A stretch of DNA of 64,000 nucleotides from the NCBI RefSeq assembly GCF_002994745.2, contig NC_037092.1, positions 21,663,001 to 21,727,000 of the forward strand, in the 5' to 3' direction. The notes beneath the pieces were generated by a model, which searched no databases, was not told the origin of the DNA, and saw only the letters and a program-made list of their open reading frames with translations. This document shows, one piece after another, positions 43,922 through 55,645 of this stretch. Origin of the DNA: Rosa chinensis. Its lineage: Eukaryota > Streptophyta > Magnoliopsida > Rosales > Rosaceae. The translations under genes were made by a program, and so were the position numbers. Every line of letters begins with the position of its first letter. Position 1 is the first letter of the stretch.

Positions 43922-45156
43922 ATTGTTGTGGACTCTAGAAAGGAGCACAAGCTAGGTAAGGATTCAATTCTTTATAATTTACGAATATTATTGTGAATGG
44001 CAATAGTTTTGCTCGATACAGATCAATGATTTTCAGTACCAATTGTGACCCTAGCTTTTTTTTCTATCCAGGCAGCTTGGCAGCTTTGGACTTCAGAGGG
44101 AGTATACTGAGGTGAAGAAGGGTTTATAACTTCAATGAAGTTAAAGAATTGAGCAGGATCCCATCCTTAGTACTCTCTGAAATGGTTATTACATATTTCT
44201 TGCTTTATTGGGATCAGATTCCCTATTGCTGAATTTGTCTGTTAGTTTTCTTTTCGTGTGGTGCTACTTTTGTTAGTTGCTGTCGCTGTTGTTGTTATTG
44301 CTTCTGGTTGCTTCCCTCTGAGCAGAAGCCATTCTTTCTTCATCAATAAAATGAACTCTTTCAGGCTTTATTCAGGAAAAGTAAACGATATGTATAGAGG
44401 AGAGTCAGGAAAACTGAGTTCTAATTGTTTTTATAAGTCCTTACTGTTTTTATACTCGTTTGTATCATCAGAAATGAGTCAAGGCATAAGTATTTCAGTT
44501 ACGCTGCAGGTTTGGAGTAGAAAGGGTAGCGTGTTCTTTTTCTCTTCTTTTCTTTTGTTTTTTTTGAGTGGAAATAATTAAATAAAAGGCCAGGTAGGCA
44601 ATTTCTGGCCATCCCTACTATGGGCCTGTGAGACCATCCATGTCTGGGCTCTCTCAGTGCATTAGCGTTGCGCTATATAATGGGCCTGATTTACCAACTC
44701 AGGCCACCTAAGGGTTTGTTACTTTGTAAACCAAGCAAAGGTCATCGACAAAGTTTTTGGCACCCTCGTTTCTTTCTTTTTTTCTTTTTTTTTCTTTGGG
44801 TTCTTATCCTGGAGTCTTGGTAGCTATAAGTGGAGAACGGAATAGGGGAAAGATCTCTTTAACCAATATCACCTGCAAGACGAGAGAGTTTAGAAGATAC
44901 CTATTTCCGGAATTAAGGTTAGAATTCACGGCTCTGTCATGGATGTTGGTACAACAAAGTTTAGGGATCAAACAAAGTTTGCAAGACTTCATTCCATGCT
45001 TCTATCCACCAATTAAATACATAACTATTGGGAACAAAAAAAATCCTTTATTTTGTAAAGCCCTCTTTTTTTCAGAAATAGAAAGAAGGCTAGGGAAAGA
45101 AAAAAAAAACATAGAGGAATTGGGTTTCTTTCAATAAATAAATATATATATATATA
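43922..45156. other. NLR2 3' flank and intergenic
   Basis: Presumed 3' untranslated sequence of NLR2, then spacer. ORFs such as 44258-44581 and 44757-45137 have no recognised domain and include simple-sequence T tracts. The stretch ends in a (TA)n tract that served as the Copia-C target. Confidence 0.5.
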
Positions 45157-45350
45157 TGTTAAAGGAAAAACACATTATGTGCCTTTGTCAAAGAAACTGA
45201 CGAAAGAAGAAATCAAGGAATTACAATCAGCATTTACTATCATTATTGTAATTGATGTTAATCGATGTTTCCATTGTAATTTTATCTCTATATAAAGGGG
45301 CTATGAAATGAAATGAGTAGACTAATTCCAATTCTCATTTTACTTTTACA
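45157..45350 (+). repeat. Copia-C 5' LTR
   Basis: 194 bp with a TATA-like ctatataaagggg (45290-45302). It has several substitutions and an 11-bp length difference from the 3' LTR (the latter has an extra atcacatcaca-type segment), so this insertion is older than Copia-B by eye. Confidence 0.92.
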
Positions 45351-46053
45351 CGTTATCAGCACGCTCAGAGCCAATAGCCAAGAAAAAAATTCTAGGTTCG
45401 AAAAAAAATCCAAACCCTAGCAGAAATTTTTTTTCTTCTTCTGTCGGCCGCCACCATAACAAAAAAAAAAACAAAATTATTCCCCGTGCAGCAGCCCCAC
45501 CCTCTGCCCTCCCCAGCGCGCGTCTTCATCTGGCCTCGCAGCCTCCGTCTCAATCCCAGTCCAAAGCAATTTGCTCTCCGCACCCATCTTCCTCTAGCAA
45601 ACACCGGCAGACCATCTGACCGCGTGGCCTCCAGCCCAGCCTAGCGTAGCCGTGCACCAGCCCACTGCCCCGCGCTGCCTACCAGCCTACTGCCCGTTGC
45701 CCCGCTCAGCAGTGCCATAGAAACAGCAGCACACGCCCAGCAGCACCACCACCACCTTCGATCCAGCCCAGCCAGCGCGTCTGCGCAGCCCCACCCCCGC
45801 GCGCAGCACTTTGCGTCCTGCCCAGCCCTGCCTCCCCGACGCATAGCCACCACCTGCAAACCAGAAGGAGGAAGCCAACACCTACAAACCAGACGAAGGA
45901 AGAAGAGAAAAGAAAAGAAAAAAAGGGACCCGACATAGTAGGAAAAAAAAAAAAAAGAACTGGCCCAATTTTTATTTTTTTTTTATAAAAAACAAAGAAA
46001 CAAGCCCTGCGGCCCAGAAAAGAAAAAAAACAAAAACAGGCCCTGCAACCCAG

Positions 46054-46089
<36 letters not shown>

Positions 46090-46873
46090 AAAAGAAAAAG
46101 AAACAAAACAAAGCCCACTGCTGAAAAGAAAGAGGAAGCGGCCTTGATTATCTCAAGCCCAAGAACATCACTACGCACGTCTGCATCAACACGCGCGTGC
46201 GCTAGGATTATTTTATTTTCTCGAAACCAAGTATGTTCTCTTTTATTTATTTAATTTCATACTATTGTATATTTAATCATTTATAATTAGAATTTATCTT
46301 AGCAAGCTTTATATTTTATTGTTTATGTTTTTATCATGAACTTTTGAGCATGTTTAGTTAGACAATATTGATCCTTTTAAGCATGTCTTGTTATTTGTGT
46401 TTTATATAATTATCTTTAAGCATGATTATATATTTTACTGTTTATATTTTTGTAAAATTTCAAGCATGTTTTGTGAATTTTATTTACGTTTATTTATTTA
46501 CGCATGATATATTATTGCTATTATTATGTGTAATATATATTTTGTTGTATATTTGTGAACTTTGAGCATGCCATGTAATTTATTTTTAATGTCATGTACT
46601 TTATTTTTATACATACTATCTCTTATTTATTATTACATGTGCTATGGTTATTTCTAGAATGCAACATATAAATCCTGTTTTGCCAGGATAATGAAAATTT
46701 ATGCGCATTATACATATATACTTACAGTGATAAAGCATTTTCACATAGCATCGAAAAAAATGTGTGACCATTACGAATCTTGGTCTTGAAATCTAATTCA
46801 TGTTCTTTGGAAAATAATTCACGTGGATGTCTTTATGACTGCGTAATTTATTTCTTCTCTCTTGATTATGTAG
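45351..46873 (+). other. Copia-C leader between LTR and gag
   Basis: Non-coding. Contains a C-rich block (45480-45850), long A runs (for example 46053-46086) and AT-rich sequence. Minus-strand ORFs here are compositional. A taaattt-rich intron-like stretch precedes the gag ATG at 46874. Confidence 0.6.
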
Positions 46874-47923
46874 ATGGCTGATCCAACTCGACCTGAATTT
46901 GACATTTTGGACTCAGAAGGACTTGAATACCACCGTCGGGTTTTCGATGTAGAAACTGCCTTTGTGGCAAAAGACTGCATTGCCACCATTACGGACGCCA
47001 AAAATCATGTACCGTCTAATAAGGTGACAGCAAGTGCCTTAATGTTTTTGAGGTGACATATTGATCCTAGCCTACGCTAGGAGTACCTTCAGTTGAAGAC
47101 ACCCAAAGAATTGTGGGATGCCCTTAAGGGACGTTTTGGGAACATTAATGACACCTTGCTCCCAGAACTGACCATTCAGTGGAATGAAATCCTCTTACTT
47201 GACTACAAAAGGGTCAATGACTTCAACAAGGACATGTTGCGCCTAAAGACACATCTAAATTTATGTGTAAAGGAACTCAGAGAAGATGATATGATCCAGA
47301 AGACTCTTTCCACTTTTCCTACTTCAGCACTTATACTAGCGAACTAGTATAGGCTGGAGTATGACAACAAAAGAATCACAACATTCAATAAGCTGATCAA
47401 CCTACTGCAAGTGGCTGAGAGGCATAATGATGTTCTTTTGAACAACAAAGTCAGGCCTGTTGGGACAAATAAAATTCCCGAGGCTAATTTTGGCAAAGTG
47501 AAAAGTGGAAAGAACCCCAATGTAAAAGGGGTTGGACGTGCTGATCCCTACCCACGTGGCAAGGGACATGGGGGTTGTGGTATGGGCCGTGGAGGCCCTC
47601 CCAATGTATGGCGCAGAGATGGTGGTACTGGCCCTAGTGGTCATGGAAACAAGGTGCACAGGGCACCTAAGAATCCTTCAGTCAAATAGGATAGAGTTGA
47701 CAATGAACCATGCTATAGGTGTGGAGTCATTGGGCATTGGTACAAGAACTGCCAAGCAAACAACAGGGTAGCAGCCAATTACAAGAGATATAGGGAGTCT
47801 AAAGAACAAGAGACTCACTATATGGAAGAAGGAGGCCATGACGCAAACGTCAACCTCACAATTGCAGACTTTAATGGCAACAAGGAACTTGCTCAGTCAA
47901 TCGATGCCCCAGATTTTGACTGA
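46874..47923 (+). pseudogene. Copia-C gag with in-frame stops
   Basis: A single frame begins MADPTRPEFDILDSEGLEYH and continues VFDVETAFVAKDCIATITDA, LKTPKELWDALKGRFGNIND, NDFNKDMLRLKTHL and DNKRITTFNKLINLLQVAER, a G/R-rich segment, and the zinc knuckle CYRCGVIGHWYKNC. It ends at a TGA at 47921. Stops interrupt it at 47054 (TGA), 47078 (TAG), 47345 (TAG) and 47687 (TAG), without frameshift. Every stop is one C-to-T or G-to-A change from a plausible codon. Confidence 0.92.
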
Positions 47924-48299
47924 TCTGCTTTATTTATTTTATTTTCCAAAAACAGTTGTGAAGGCATAATGCCTCATCTTTAATTAGACTATTACTTGGT
48001 CTTAAAGTTTATTTCAATAATGGTTTGATGAATTAGATTTCTGAACAAGACCTTGATTTTATTATCGTTGGCTTATTAATAAATTTTGGATTTTATTCGG
48101 AAGCAATTGAATTTATTCAAATTTATTTGCTACACATAGTTACATGGTTCGAAATAGCACTATAAAGATGTAAAGGAATACGTCTACAGAAAAAAATTAT
48201 TAGAACGAAAAGATTAGCACTCTACCTAAAATAGAAATACTCTAAAGAAAATGAGATATATTTTTCAAATTAATTAATAATACCTCCTGTTTTATAGAA
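47924..48299 (+). other. Copia-C gap where protease is expected
   Basis: AT-rich sequence without coding resemblance. The aspartic protease motif DSGA, expected between the knuckle and the pre-integrase block, was not found in any frame. Deletion or replacement is inferred. Confidence 0.55.
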
Positions 48300-51050
48300 A
48301 TGAATCGAGGAGACGCTCTGTATGTACTAAGAGCTAATCGAACCTTGTTAAGCTTCAAAGATATTCGTGTCAACGGTTATCTTGTAGAAACACATTGTGA
48401 GAATGGAACTGAATATGGAAGGAAACGCATTTTAGAGAAACTTATGAGTCAATCTAGTGGAATGTACCTCACTACGATTCGGACCATTGAATCCTATGCT
48501 GTCACCAACAATGAAATGTAGGACACTGACTCATACAGGCTTTGGCATGAACCCCTAGGACACTTCGGTAGTGACATGATGATCTGTATTTTCAAGAACT
48601 CACACGGACATCCCTTCTTTTGAGTGAAAAATAACATGGGACAAAAATCCGCTACACTGCAAGGTGTCGGTCCTAGTACTGCACAAATGCAGCCATTGCC
48701 TTCTGAAGTACCAGAAGCACTACCTCCCTCCCATTATGCCTCATTGACTATTTCAAAGGCACATCACTTATTTTGCAAAGCCTGTTCTTTAGCAAAAACA
48801 GGATCGAGACCTTCCTACGCTAAAGACACAAAACAAAACATTCCATTCTTACAAAGGATACAAGGAGATATCTGTGGACCTATCCATCCAGAATGCGGAC
48901 CATTCAAGTACTTTATGGTTCTGATGGATGCTTCGACACGCTGATCACATGTCGCTTTTTTGTCCACAAGAAATGCTGCATTTGCAAAACTCCTAGCACA
49001 GATTATACGTTTAAGGGCTCACCATCCTGATCATCCTATCAAGTCTATAAGACTTGATAACACTGGAGAGTTTACATCAAAAGCATTTGATGATTATTGC
49101 ATGTCTATTGGGATCCATGTAGAGCATCCTGTACCCCATGTGCATACACAAAATGGTCTCGCAGAAGCCGCCATCAAAAGGCTACAGATGGTGGCTAAGG
49201 CACTGGTTATGTGCACCAACCTGCCTATATCTACATGGAGTTATGCAATATTGCACGCAACTTTACTTATTCATTTCAGACTCACAACTACCCAACCATT
49301 TTCTGCGTACCAGTTGGTAACTGGATATGAGCCTGATATTTCACACTTACGCATATTTGGTTGCACAGTATATGTGTCTATTACGCCCCCAAAGCGCACT
49401 AAAATGGGTCCCCAGAGACGATTAAGTACTTGTGTTGGATATGAATCCCCAACAATTATCCGCTACTTGGAACCCTTGACAAGCAATCTCTTTACCGCTA
49501 GATTTGAAGATTGTCACTTTGATGAGACAGTTTTCCCGTCGTTAGGGGGAGATAGGAAAAATGATTTTCTAAGGGAACGACATGAATTGTCGTGGTTTGT
49601 CCCCACTTTGTCTCATTTTGATCATCGTACTTCACAATGTGAAAGTGAAGTGAAAAGAATAATCGATCTTCTGAACGTAGCAGATTCGATGCCTGATGTG
49701 TTTACTGATATCGCAAAAGTGACGAGATCACATATACCAGCTGCAAATGTGCCTGCAAGGTTAGAAGTCCCCAACAAGGGGCACGGCGCCGCAGATAGAG
49801 ACGCTGCAACTACACATAGTGGAGGTATGGTTGAGGCCGTGGCTCCCCAAAGGAAGAGGGGGAGGCCACTTGGTACGATTGACACTCACCCAAGGAAGAA
49901 GAGGGCCGATCCATTAATCATCAATGTAGAGAATCCCTTTCATGAGATTGTCTCTGATTATAGTTATGTCCATGAATCAATACTAGAGGAAGCTCCGATG
50001 TTTGAAATTGCTCTAGAGAACAAAGAAATCTCAATGGATTATGAGAGTGCGTATGAGTTGATGGAAAGATCTTCCATACAAATTGATGATATATTTGCAT
50101 ATACTGTTGCTTAAGAAATCATAGAGCACAATGATATCGAACCACGCTCTGTTGCAGAATGTCAACAAAGAGCAGATTGGCCTAAATGGAAAGAAGCAAT
50201 CAGGGCAGAATTAGATTCTCTGGCAAAGAGACGGGTATTTCATCCGGTAGTGCTAACCCCACCAAATGTAAAGCCTGTAGGACATAAATAGGTCTTTATC
50301 AGAAAGCGTAATGAGAAGAATGAAGTCCTGAGGTACAACTGTACAAGGCTTGCCTTGTGGCGCAAGGTTTCTCACAACGCCTTGGAATGGACTACGTGGA
50401 GACATACTCTTCTGTAATGGACGTTATAACGTTCCGCTACTGAGTTAGCTTGGTAGTTTCCGAAAGACTGGAAATGCAACTCATGGATGTGGTTACCGCA
50501 GATCTCTATGAGGATCTTGATTCAGAGATATATATGAAACTGCCTGATGGCCTTACATTACCCAAATCAAGTGACTCTAAACCACGGAGTGCGTTTGCAA
50601 TTAGGTTGAAACGCTCACTTTACGGCTTGAAACAATCCGGGCGGATGTGGTATACCCGTTTTAAGTGACTATTTGATTGGGAAGGGATATAAGAACAATG
50701 AATTATGCCCCTGTGAATTCATAAAGAAAACAAGTTCTGGATTTGCAATTGTAGCTGTATATGTCAATGATATGAACATAATAGGTACTCTTGATGAAAT
50801 AAGAGAAACCGCGAGCTACTTGAAATCCGAATTTGAGATGAAGCATCTTGGGAAAACTCGATTCTGTTTAGGCCTTGAACTAGAACACCGAGTTTGTGGA
50901 ATACTAATCCACCAGTCTGCGTACGTCCAAAAGATGCTCAAGCGATTTAACATGGACAAAGCGCATCCTGCTAGCACACCCATGATCGGTCGAAGTTTGG
51001 ATGTAAAGAAAGATCCATTTCGTCCAAAGGAAGTTGACCAAGAGGTGTTG
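48300..51050 (+). pseudogene. Copia-C integrase and reverse transcriptase
   Basis: The frame from 48300 contains RTLLSFKDIRVNGYLVETH, LWHEPLGHFGSDM and CKACSLAKTG (pre-integrase). The integrase core has GDICGPIHPECGPFKYFMVL, KSIRLDNTGEFTSKAFDDYC and HTQNGLAEAAIKRLQMVAKA. Stops lie at 48519, 48621, 48942, 50112 and 50289. RT blocks are split between frames (LRYNCTRLALWRKV in a damaged state, DLYEDLDSEIYMKLPDGL, KRSLYGLKQSGRMWYTRF). The catalytic motif is AVYVNDMNIIG: the second residue of the YVDD active site pair is Asn, codon AAT at 50766. The frame runs to the solo LTR at 51051. The element cannot encode active RT. Confidence 0.93.
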
Positions 51051-52731
51051 TGTTGAGTCACAAATTACTTATGCAATTGTGCCCCATAATTATGAAAATT
51101 GATTTGTCTTCCACTCCATTTTACCCTTTTTAATCCATTTCCTTTTATTTGTAGGAAACCTTGCATTGAGAATAAAATGACCATTTGAGGCTTGAAATGT
51201 GGAGATTTGAAGTTAGGAGAAGAAGACACGGAGATTGGAAGAAAATTGCAAATCGACTTTTCCGGCGACTTTTCCGGCAAACTTTTCCAGCAAGCCGCCA
51301 CTCATGGAGGGTCTTTTCTCCAGCAAAGGAGGACCATGGTTGTGAAAATATCCCATCACTTGAAATTCAAATATCTCCCTACACCTTGTCCTTTTGTCAC
51401 CTTGTCTATTTGGGACCATTTGGGAGACAAGGTGTAAGAGCATCTCTTGCACACTTTGGGACCAAGGAGGACACACATAGCTGATCAAGGAGAGGCCAAA
51501 GGGGATTATTCAGAATTCTTGACTCCATTCAATCATCATCATCCTATCCAATATCCATTTTTCTCTCTAGAGAAGACACCACCATTTCCACCACTAAAAC
51601 CACCATCTCCACCTCTAAAACCTCCATTTCCACCACTACAACCTTCATTTCCTTCACCATTCAACACCACAACTCATCTTAGAGATCCCAAATTTCACTA
51701 TTCTTACCAATATCAAGAGCTTGGAGCAAGGAGAAGGAGGTGACTACCACCACATCATGTTCTTGGAGACCCATCTCCACCACCTCTTCCGGCATCATCA
51801 ATAGTCACCCGTTACTCTCTATCTCTTTATGTATTTGATGTTTAATAGAATGTTGAAGCTTGTGTATCTAGCTATGTGTGAGTAGAGAACTAGTTGGGGC
51901 TAGGGTTGAAAGCCCTAGCCAAACTTGCTTGGATTGATGCTTTTGTTTATAAATTGATGCAAATTCATGTTGTCATTCTCACATGCTAAGTCAATAGTTG
52001 AATGCATTACTTAGACCTAATCAATTTGAGTTATGTGTTTGCCATGACATGAAGTTTTTCCTAGAGATTGATTACCTCTAGGCAAAAAGGGAGCATGAAA
52101 GCACACCATGTGTGCATGTGAGGGTAGTGAGCTAAAATCACCTAGAGATAGGATTGTTTTGCTTGCTTGGTTACCTAAACTCTAAGCTTTATGCATTTAG
52201 GAGAAAATGATTGAGACCTATCCGGTAATTGAATTTGTCTCTAGGTAGTTAGCTCTAGACTTATCCGGTTAGAATTAATAAAATGAAAGGGGTTTAAGCC
52301 TTAATAGTCCTATCCGGATGCTAAGAGGGTAGTTGGACAATTAGCTTTGCATCATTCATATTCAATTACTTTAATGCTTGCAAGGGAGGCAAAAGGTGAA
52401 ACCCGATGCCCTAACTCCCATCCATTTGATAACAACTTGTTTTGTTTAACTTAGTTTATATTACTTGCTTTCATTGTTTCAATTTAAATAGAAACCAATC
52501 TCAAAATCAAAATCAAATCTCTACACACCATCTTGCACATACTCACCATGAACTTTGGTTCACTTGTGAGCCTTTGTTTGTGATTGTATATTTGCATATT
52601 CTTCTAGTTTTTCCTTAGGTTTTCCCTAGCTAGGAAAGGATTTACCAATCCTCGTGGGTTCGACATCCGTACTTAATCCCCTATTCTATAACTTGTACCT
52701 CTTGCACTTGAGGGTGGCTTTAATGCTAACA
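51051..52731 (+). mobile_element. Solo LTR (Ty3/gypsy-like), 1681 bp, inside Copia-C pol
   Basis: Begins TGTTGAGTCACAAATTACTT and ends GGCTTTAATGCTAACA. It is flanked by a perfect TGTTG duplication (51046-51050, 52732-52736). Near its end is cctcgtgggttcgacatccg followed by ttgcacttgagggtgg, the conserved terminal pattern of many plant gypsy LTRs. It has a CCACC-rich block at 51585-51660. Removing it rejoins the pol frame (DQEVL to GAEIPYLSAIGALLY). No body or second LTR is present. Confidence 0.9.
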
Positions 52732-52736
52732 TGTTG

Positions 52737-53528
52737 GGAGCTGAAATTCCCTATCTAAGTGCAATAGGCGCATTATTGTACGTAGCCCATCGTACTCGAC
52801 CAGACATTGCATTCTCAGTGAACTTGTTAGCTAGATTTAGCTCAGTGACAACGCAGCGTCACTGGAATGGTATCAAAAATATTTTCCGATACCTAAAAGG
52901 AACCATTGACTTGGGACTGTTCTTTCCCTAGAGAGAGACAAGAAGGACTGCAGATGGAACTGCAATTCCTAAAGGAAATGTTGATGGCGAAAGCGCCACC
53001 CACTACACCGAAACGCCAAATGATGTTTTGGTTGGTTTTGATGATGCTGGGTACCTCTTTGACCCACATAAAAGTCGTTCCTAAACTGGTTATGTATTTA
53101 CCATTAGGAACACGGCGATATCTTGGAGATCAACCAAGCAAACCCTTGTGACTACCTTTTCGAACCACTCAGAGATCATTGCTCTACATGAGGTGGTTCA
53201 TGAGTGTGTATGGTTAAGAGCTATCATTACACATATTCAAGGGACTAGTGGTTTGAGTTCTACCACTGAAGAGCCTACTTGCATTTATGAAGATAATGCA
53301 GCTTGCATCGAACAGATGAAGCTAGGATATATCAAGGGTGATAATACAAAACACATATCGCCAAAGTTTTTCTACAATCAGCAACAACAGGGTCTCCTCA
53401 AGATTCAAGTGAATCAAATAAGGTCTGAGGAGAATGTGGTAGATTTGTTCACCAAATCATTACTCAATGCCACATTTGAGAAACATGTGAAAAACATAGG
53501 AATGCGAAGACTTTCCAATCTCCTTTGA
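52737..53528 (+). pseudogene. Copia-C RT connection and RNase H
   Basis: Continues from the solo LTR: GAEIPYLSAIGALLYVAHRT, RPDIAFSVNLLARFSSVTT, then a stop at 52929. A frameshifted central RNase H region (DDAGYLFDPHKSRSQTGYVF in another frame) leads to the frame 53148-53528 with HSEIIALHEVVHECVWLRAI, CIYEDNAACIEQMKLGYIKG, DNTKHISPKFFY and NVVDLFTKSL. The end of the polyprotein is NIGMRRLSNLL. Normal copies have SEAEIIAL-type residues at the catalytic E; here HSEIIAL retains E. Confidence 0.92.
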
Positions 53529-53736
53529 TTAATGTAAGTATCAGGGGGAGGTGTAGACATCAGGGGGAGTCTAACACACACACATGTCATCCTCAAATGT
53601 AGAAGGTGTGTTGTGCTCTTTTCCTTCGACCAAGGTGTATTTTTTGTCCCACAGGGTTTTTATTGTTACTTGGCAAGGTTTTCAGTGAGGCAACAACTCA
53701 TGCACCATTTCGTCTTTGACTTGGCACAAGGGGGAG
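53529..53736 (+). other. Copia-C 3' untranslated region
   Basis: Non-coding, with aggggga-type purine blocks (atcagggggaggtgtagaca, atcagggggagtc) and a final caagggggag polypurine tract directly before the 3' LTR. Multiple GGGGGAG blocks are usual for this copia type. Confidence 0.75.
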
Positions 53737-53941
53737 TGTTAAAGGAAAAACACATTATCTGTCTTAATCAAAGAAACTAACGAAAGAGGGAATCAAGGAA
53801 TTGCAATCACATCACAATCAGCATTTACAATCATTATTGTAATTGATATTAATCAATGTTTCCATTGTAATTTTATCCCTATATAAAGGGGCTATGAAAT
53901 GAAATGAGTAGACCAATTTCAATTCTCATTTTACTTTTACA
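53737..53941 (+). repeat. Copia-C 3' LTR
   Basis: 205 bp, TGTTAAAGGAAAAACACATT to TTTTACA, followed by ATATA within a (TA)n tract. Confidence 0.92.
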
Positions 53942-53946
53942 ATATA

Positions 53947-54090
53947 TATATATATATATATTTTTATCCTTTTCAGACTTTCTTTTGGTCTGTTGAACCA
54001 AGAGATTATAAGCATGTTGCACTTTTTTTTTAACACATGACAACATTTAATAAAGGCTAACTCGGTGTATCACACTATCACATATACATA
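53947..54090. other. Spacer between Copia-C and the SINE
   Basis: Short AT-rich flank with no gene. It leads into the target site agtaacagagtatca used by the retroposons that follow. Confidence 0.5.
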
Positions 54091-54105
54091 AGTAACAGAG
54101 TATCA

Positions 54106-54286
54106 AACCACTGCAAGTGGCCTAGTGGTTCTTCCCTAGTTGGGTGTGCTCCCCAACCTAGGTTCTTTGAAGCTGTCAAAGTGGTTAGGCACTGTGTTGC
54201 AATGCACAGTTGGAGCATTTCACATGCGCCGAAGGGGTTTATCTTGGGTCTAGGAAGCCTTTGGGTTCCCCTTGACAAAATAAAAA
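54106..54286 (+). mobile_element. tRNA-derived SINE, about 181 bp
   Basis: Flanked by perfect 15-bp direct repeats AGTAACAGAGTATCA (54091-54105, 54287-54301). The 5' region has a pol III box A-like TGGCCTAGTGG (54118-54128) and a box B-like GGTTCTTTGAA (54160-54170) at the spacing of a tRNA promoter. The 3' end is TTGACAAAATAAAAA. These are the defining marks of plant tRNA-derived SINEs. The family name was not recognised. Confidence 0.85.
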
Positions 54287-54301
54287 AGTAACAGAGTATC
54301 A

Positions 54302-55645
54302 GATAGTTTTCGTAAATGGTTTCTAACTAACTAAATAAGCCGCCTACCTCTTCCTTGGAACCCTAGCCAAGTTGGGGCATCCAAACAGTGCTCGTCCAAC
54401 CAGGGGCGGAATTACGTTTAGGTCCGGACCCCCCCCCAAAAAAAAATTTCCTAAACAATCTCAATTAGGCAATTAGCTTATAATTTTCCTTAATTATACC
54501 CTATTTATCTTCAATTTTATTAATGGACCCCCCCCCCCCCCTCCCCCACACACACACACCTCTCTGTAATGTAAGCAATGATTTCGTTCAAATTTTGTTT
54601 TTTGATAATTTTTAGGGTTTTTAATTGTTTCCTTTTGCATTAACTTATCATGAATCATATTTGAAATGGTCTTTTTTTCCTCTTTCTCCATTTAGCATTC
54701 CTTAATGAGCTTCATAGTATTTACTCTTTTTTTTATGACCAGTTTCATATGCTATATATTTATGTTTGCTCTTGAGAGAAAAAATATTTGTTATTGAACA
54801 AAAGTTTTAATTCGGAGCCCCCACCATAAAATTGGTTCTGCCCCTGCGTCCAACTATGACCGACATCAGTGCCGCCCTTGTAGCGCTGTTGGTGTGTGCT
54901 GCTACCAGACAGGTGGCTTTCTAAGGTGGGCATTCTCAGGATGGCTTGGCTTAATGGTTGATCAATATGCGCTCATTTTATTCTGGTTAACCTATTATTG
55001 TGGAGGATCATGATCACCAACTGGATCGACCGGATTGCTAGGTTTCCAGGCGGCGGTGACAGGCTTCATTGAGGAGGTCGGCAACGAGGCTGATGTAGGG
55101 ACTCGGGTCTAGCTACTTTTCCTGGTTGTTTTCTTTGTCCTCTAGGTGGCGGAGGCTGCACGGCGTGTCTGGGTGACAGGTCGTGGAGGCAGAGGCTGTG
55201 CTGCATGCCTAGGCTGCAGGTCGGGGCTGCAATGGTTGCACAGCTAGCAACGGGTTGCAGCATTGTGTTGCTAGGAATTAACTTAGGCCGTTTATTGGGC
55301 CTAGGGTTTGGTTGTCTTGTGGGCTTGGGCCTCTAGTTTAGCTTTTAGCTTGTTTTTACTAAATAATTCTCTATATTTCTAGGGACTATGCTTGTTAGTT
55401 TTCTTACGAGTGCTAACGAGTATAGTTTTACTTGACCTATTACTATGTCCTAGATTATCGTAGTTAATAGGCTTGCTTTAATAAGTGAGCACTGGATGTC
55501 TAATAAATGGTCTAGCACTATGTACCATATGTTACCTCCATAACCTCTTGTATATCTTAGAATGGTAGCGGAGGGGTATGTAATGGTCATTCTGGCTTGT
55601 GCTTTTAGTAATATTATTGATAGATTGATTCAAAAAAAAAAAAAA
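54302..55645 (+). mobile_element. LINE 3' end with poly(A), carrying a hAT insert
   Basis: The segment ends GTAATGGTCATTCTGGCTTG, a T/A-rich stretch, then 14 A (55632-55645), the usual 3' end of plant L1 elements. It is bounded by the target sequence AGTAAC(A/C)GAGTATCAGA at 54287-54303 and 55645-55661. Removing the 446-bp hAT leaves about 0.9 kb. No RT motif is seen in it, so it is either a truncated or internally deleted LINE or a LINE-mobilised transcript. The ORF on the minus strand (55066-55263) is not supported. Confidence 0.7.
54401..54846. mobile_element. Non-autonomous hAT element, 446 bp
   Basis: A perfect 8-bp duplication CGTCCAAC (54393-54400, 54847-54854) flanks it. Termini are CAGGGGCGGAATTACG and, from the right end, CAGGGGCAGAACCAATT. 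The GGGGCGGA-type terminus with an 8-bp duplication is typical of a widespread plant hAT MITE group. The interior has a run of 13 C followed by CA repeats (54528-54559). Confidence 0.92.

Larger units (their letters stand above)
45157..53941 (+). mobile_element. Copia-C: degenerate Ty1/copia retrotransposon, 8.8 kb
   Basis: LTRs 45157-45350 and 53737-53941 both begin TGTTAAAGGAAAAACACATT and end TTTTACTTTTACA. They are flanked by ATATA on each side (within TA-rich DNA, so weak by itself). After the 5' LTR comes cgttatcagcacgctc, a primer site of the TTATCAGCACG type seen in some copia lineages instead of TGGTATCAGAGC. A polypurine tract caagggggag precedes the 3' LTR. Order gag, integrase, RT, RNase H. 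A solo LTR (51051-52731) splits pol. Own length is about 7.1 kb. Confidence 0.93.

Noticed and set aside
44757..45137. 126-codon ORF
   Set aside because: No recognisable domain; begins with a T-rich simple sequence and has no homologue recognised; not listed as a gene.
45392..46178. Minus-strand ORFs rich in A, G, W and F
   Set aside because: They are products of C-rich and A-run leader sequence of Copia-C, opposite to the element's coding strand.
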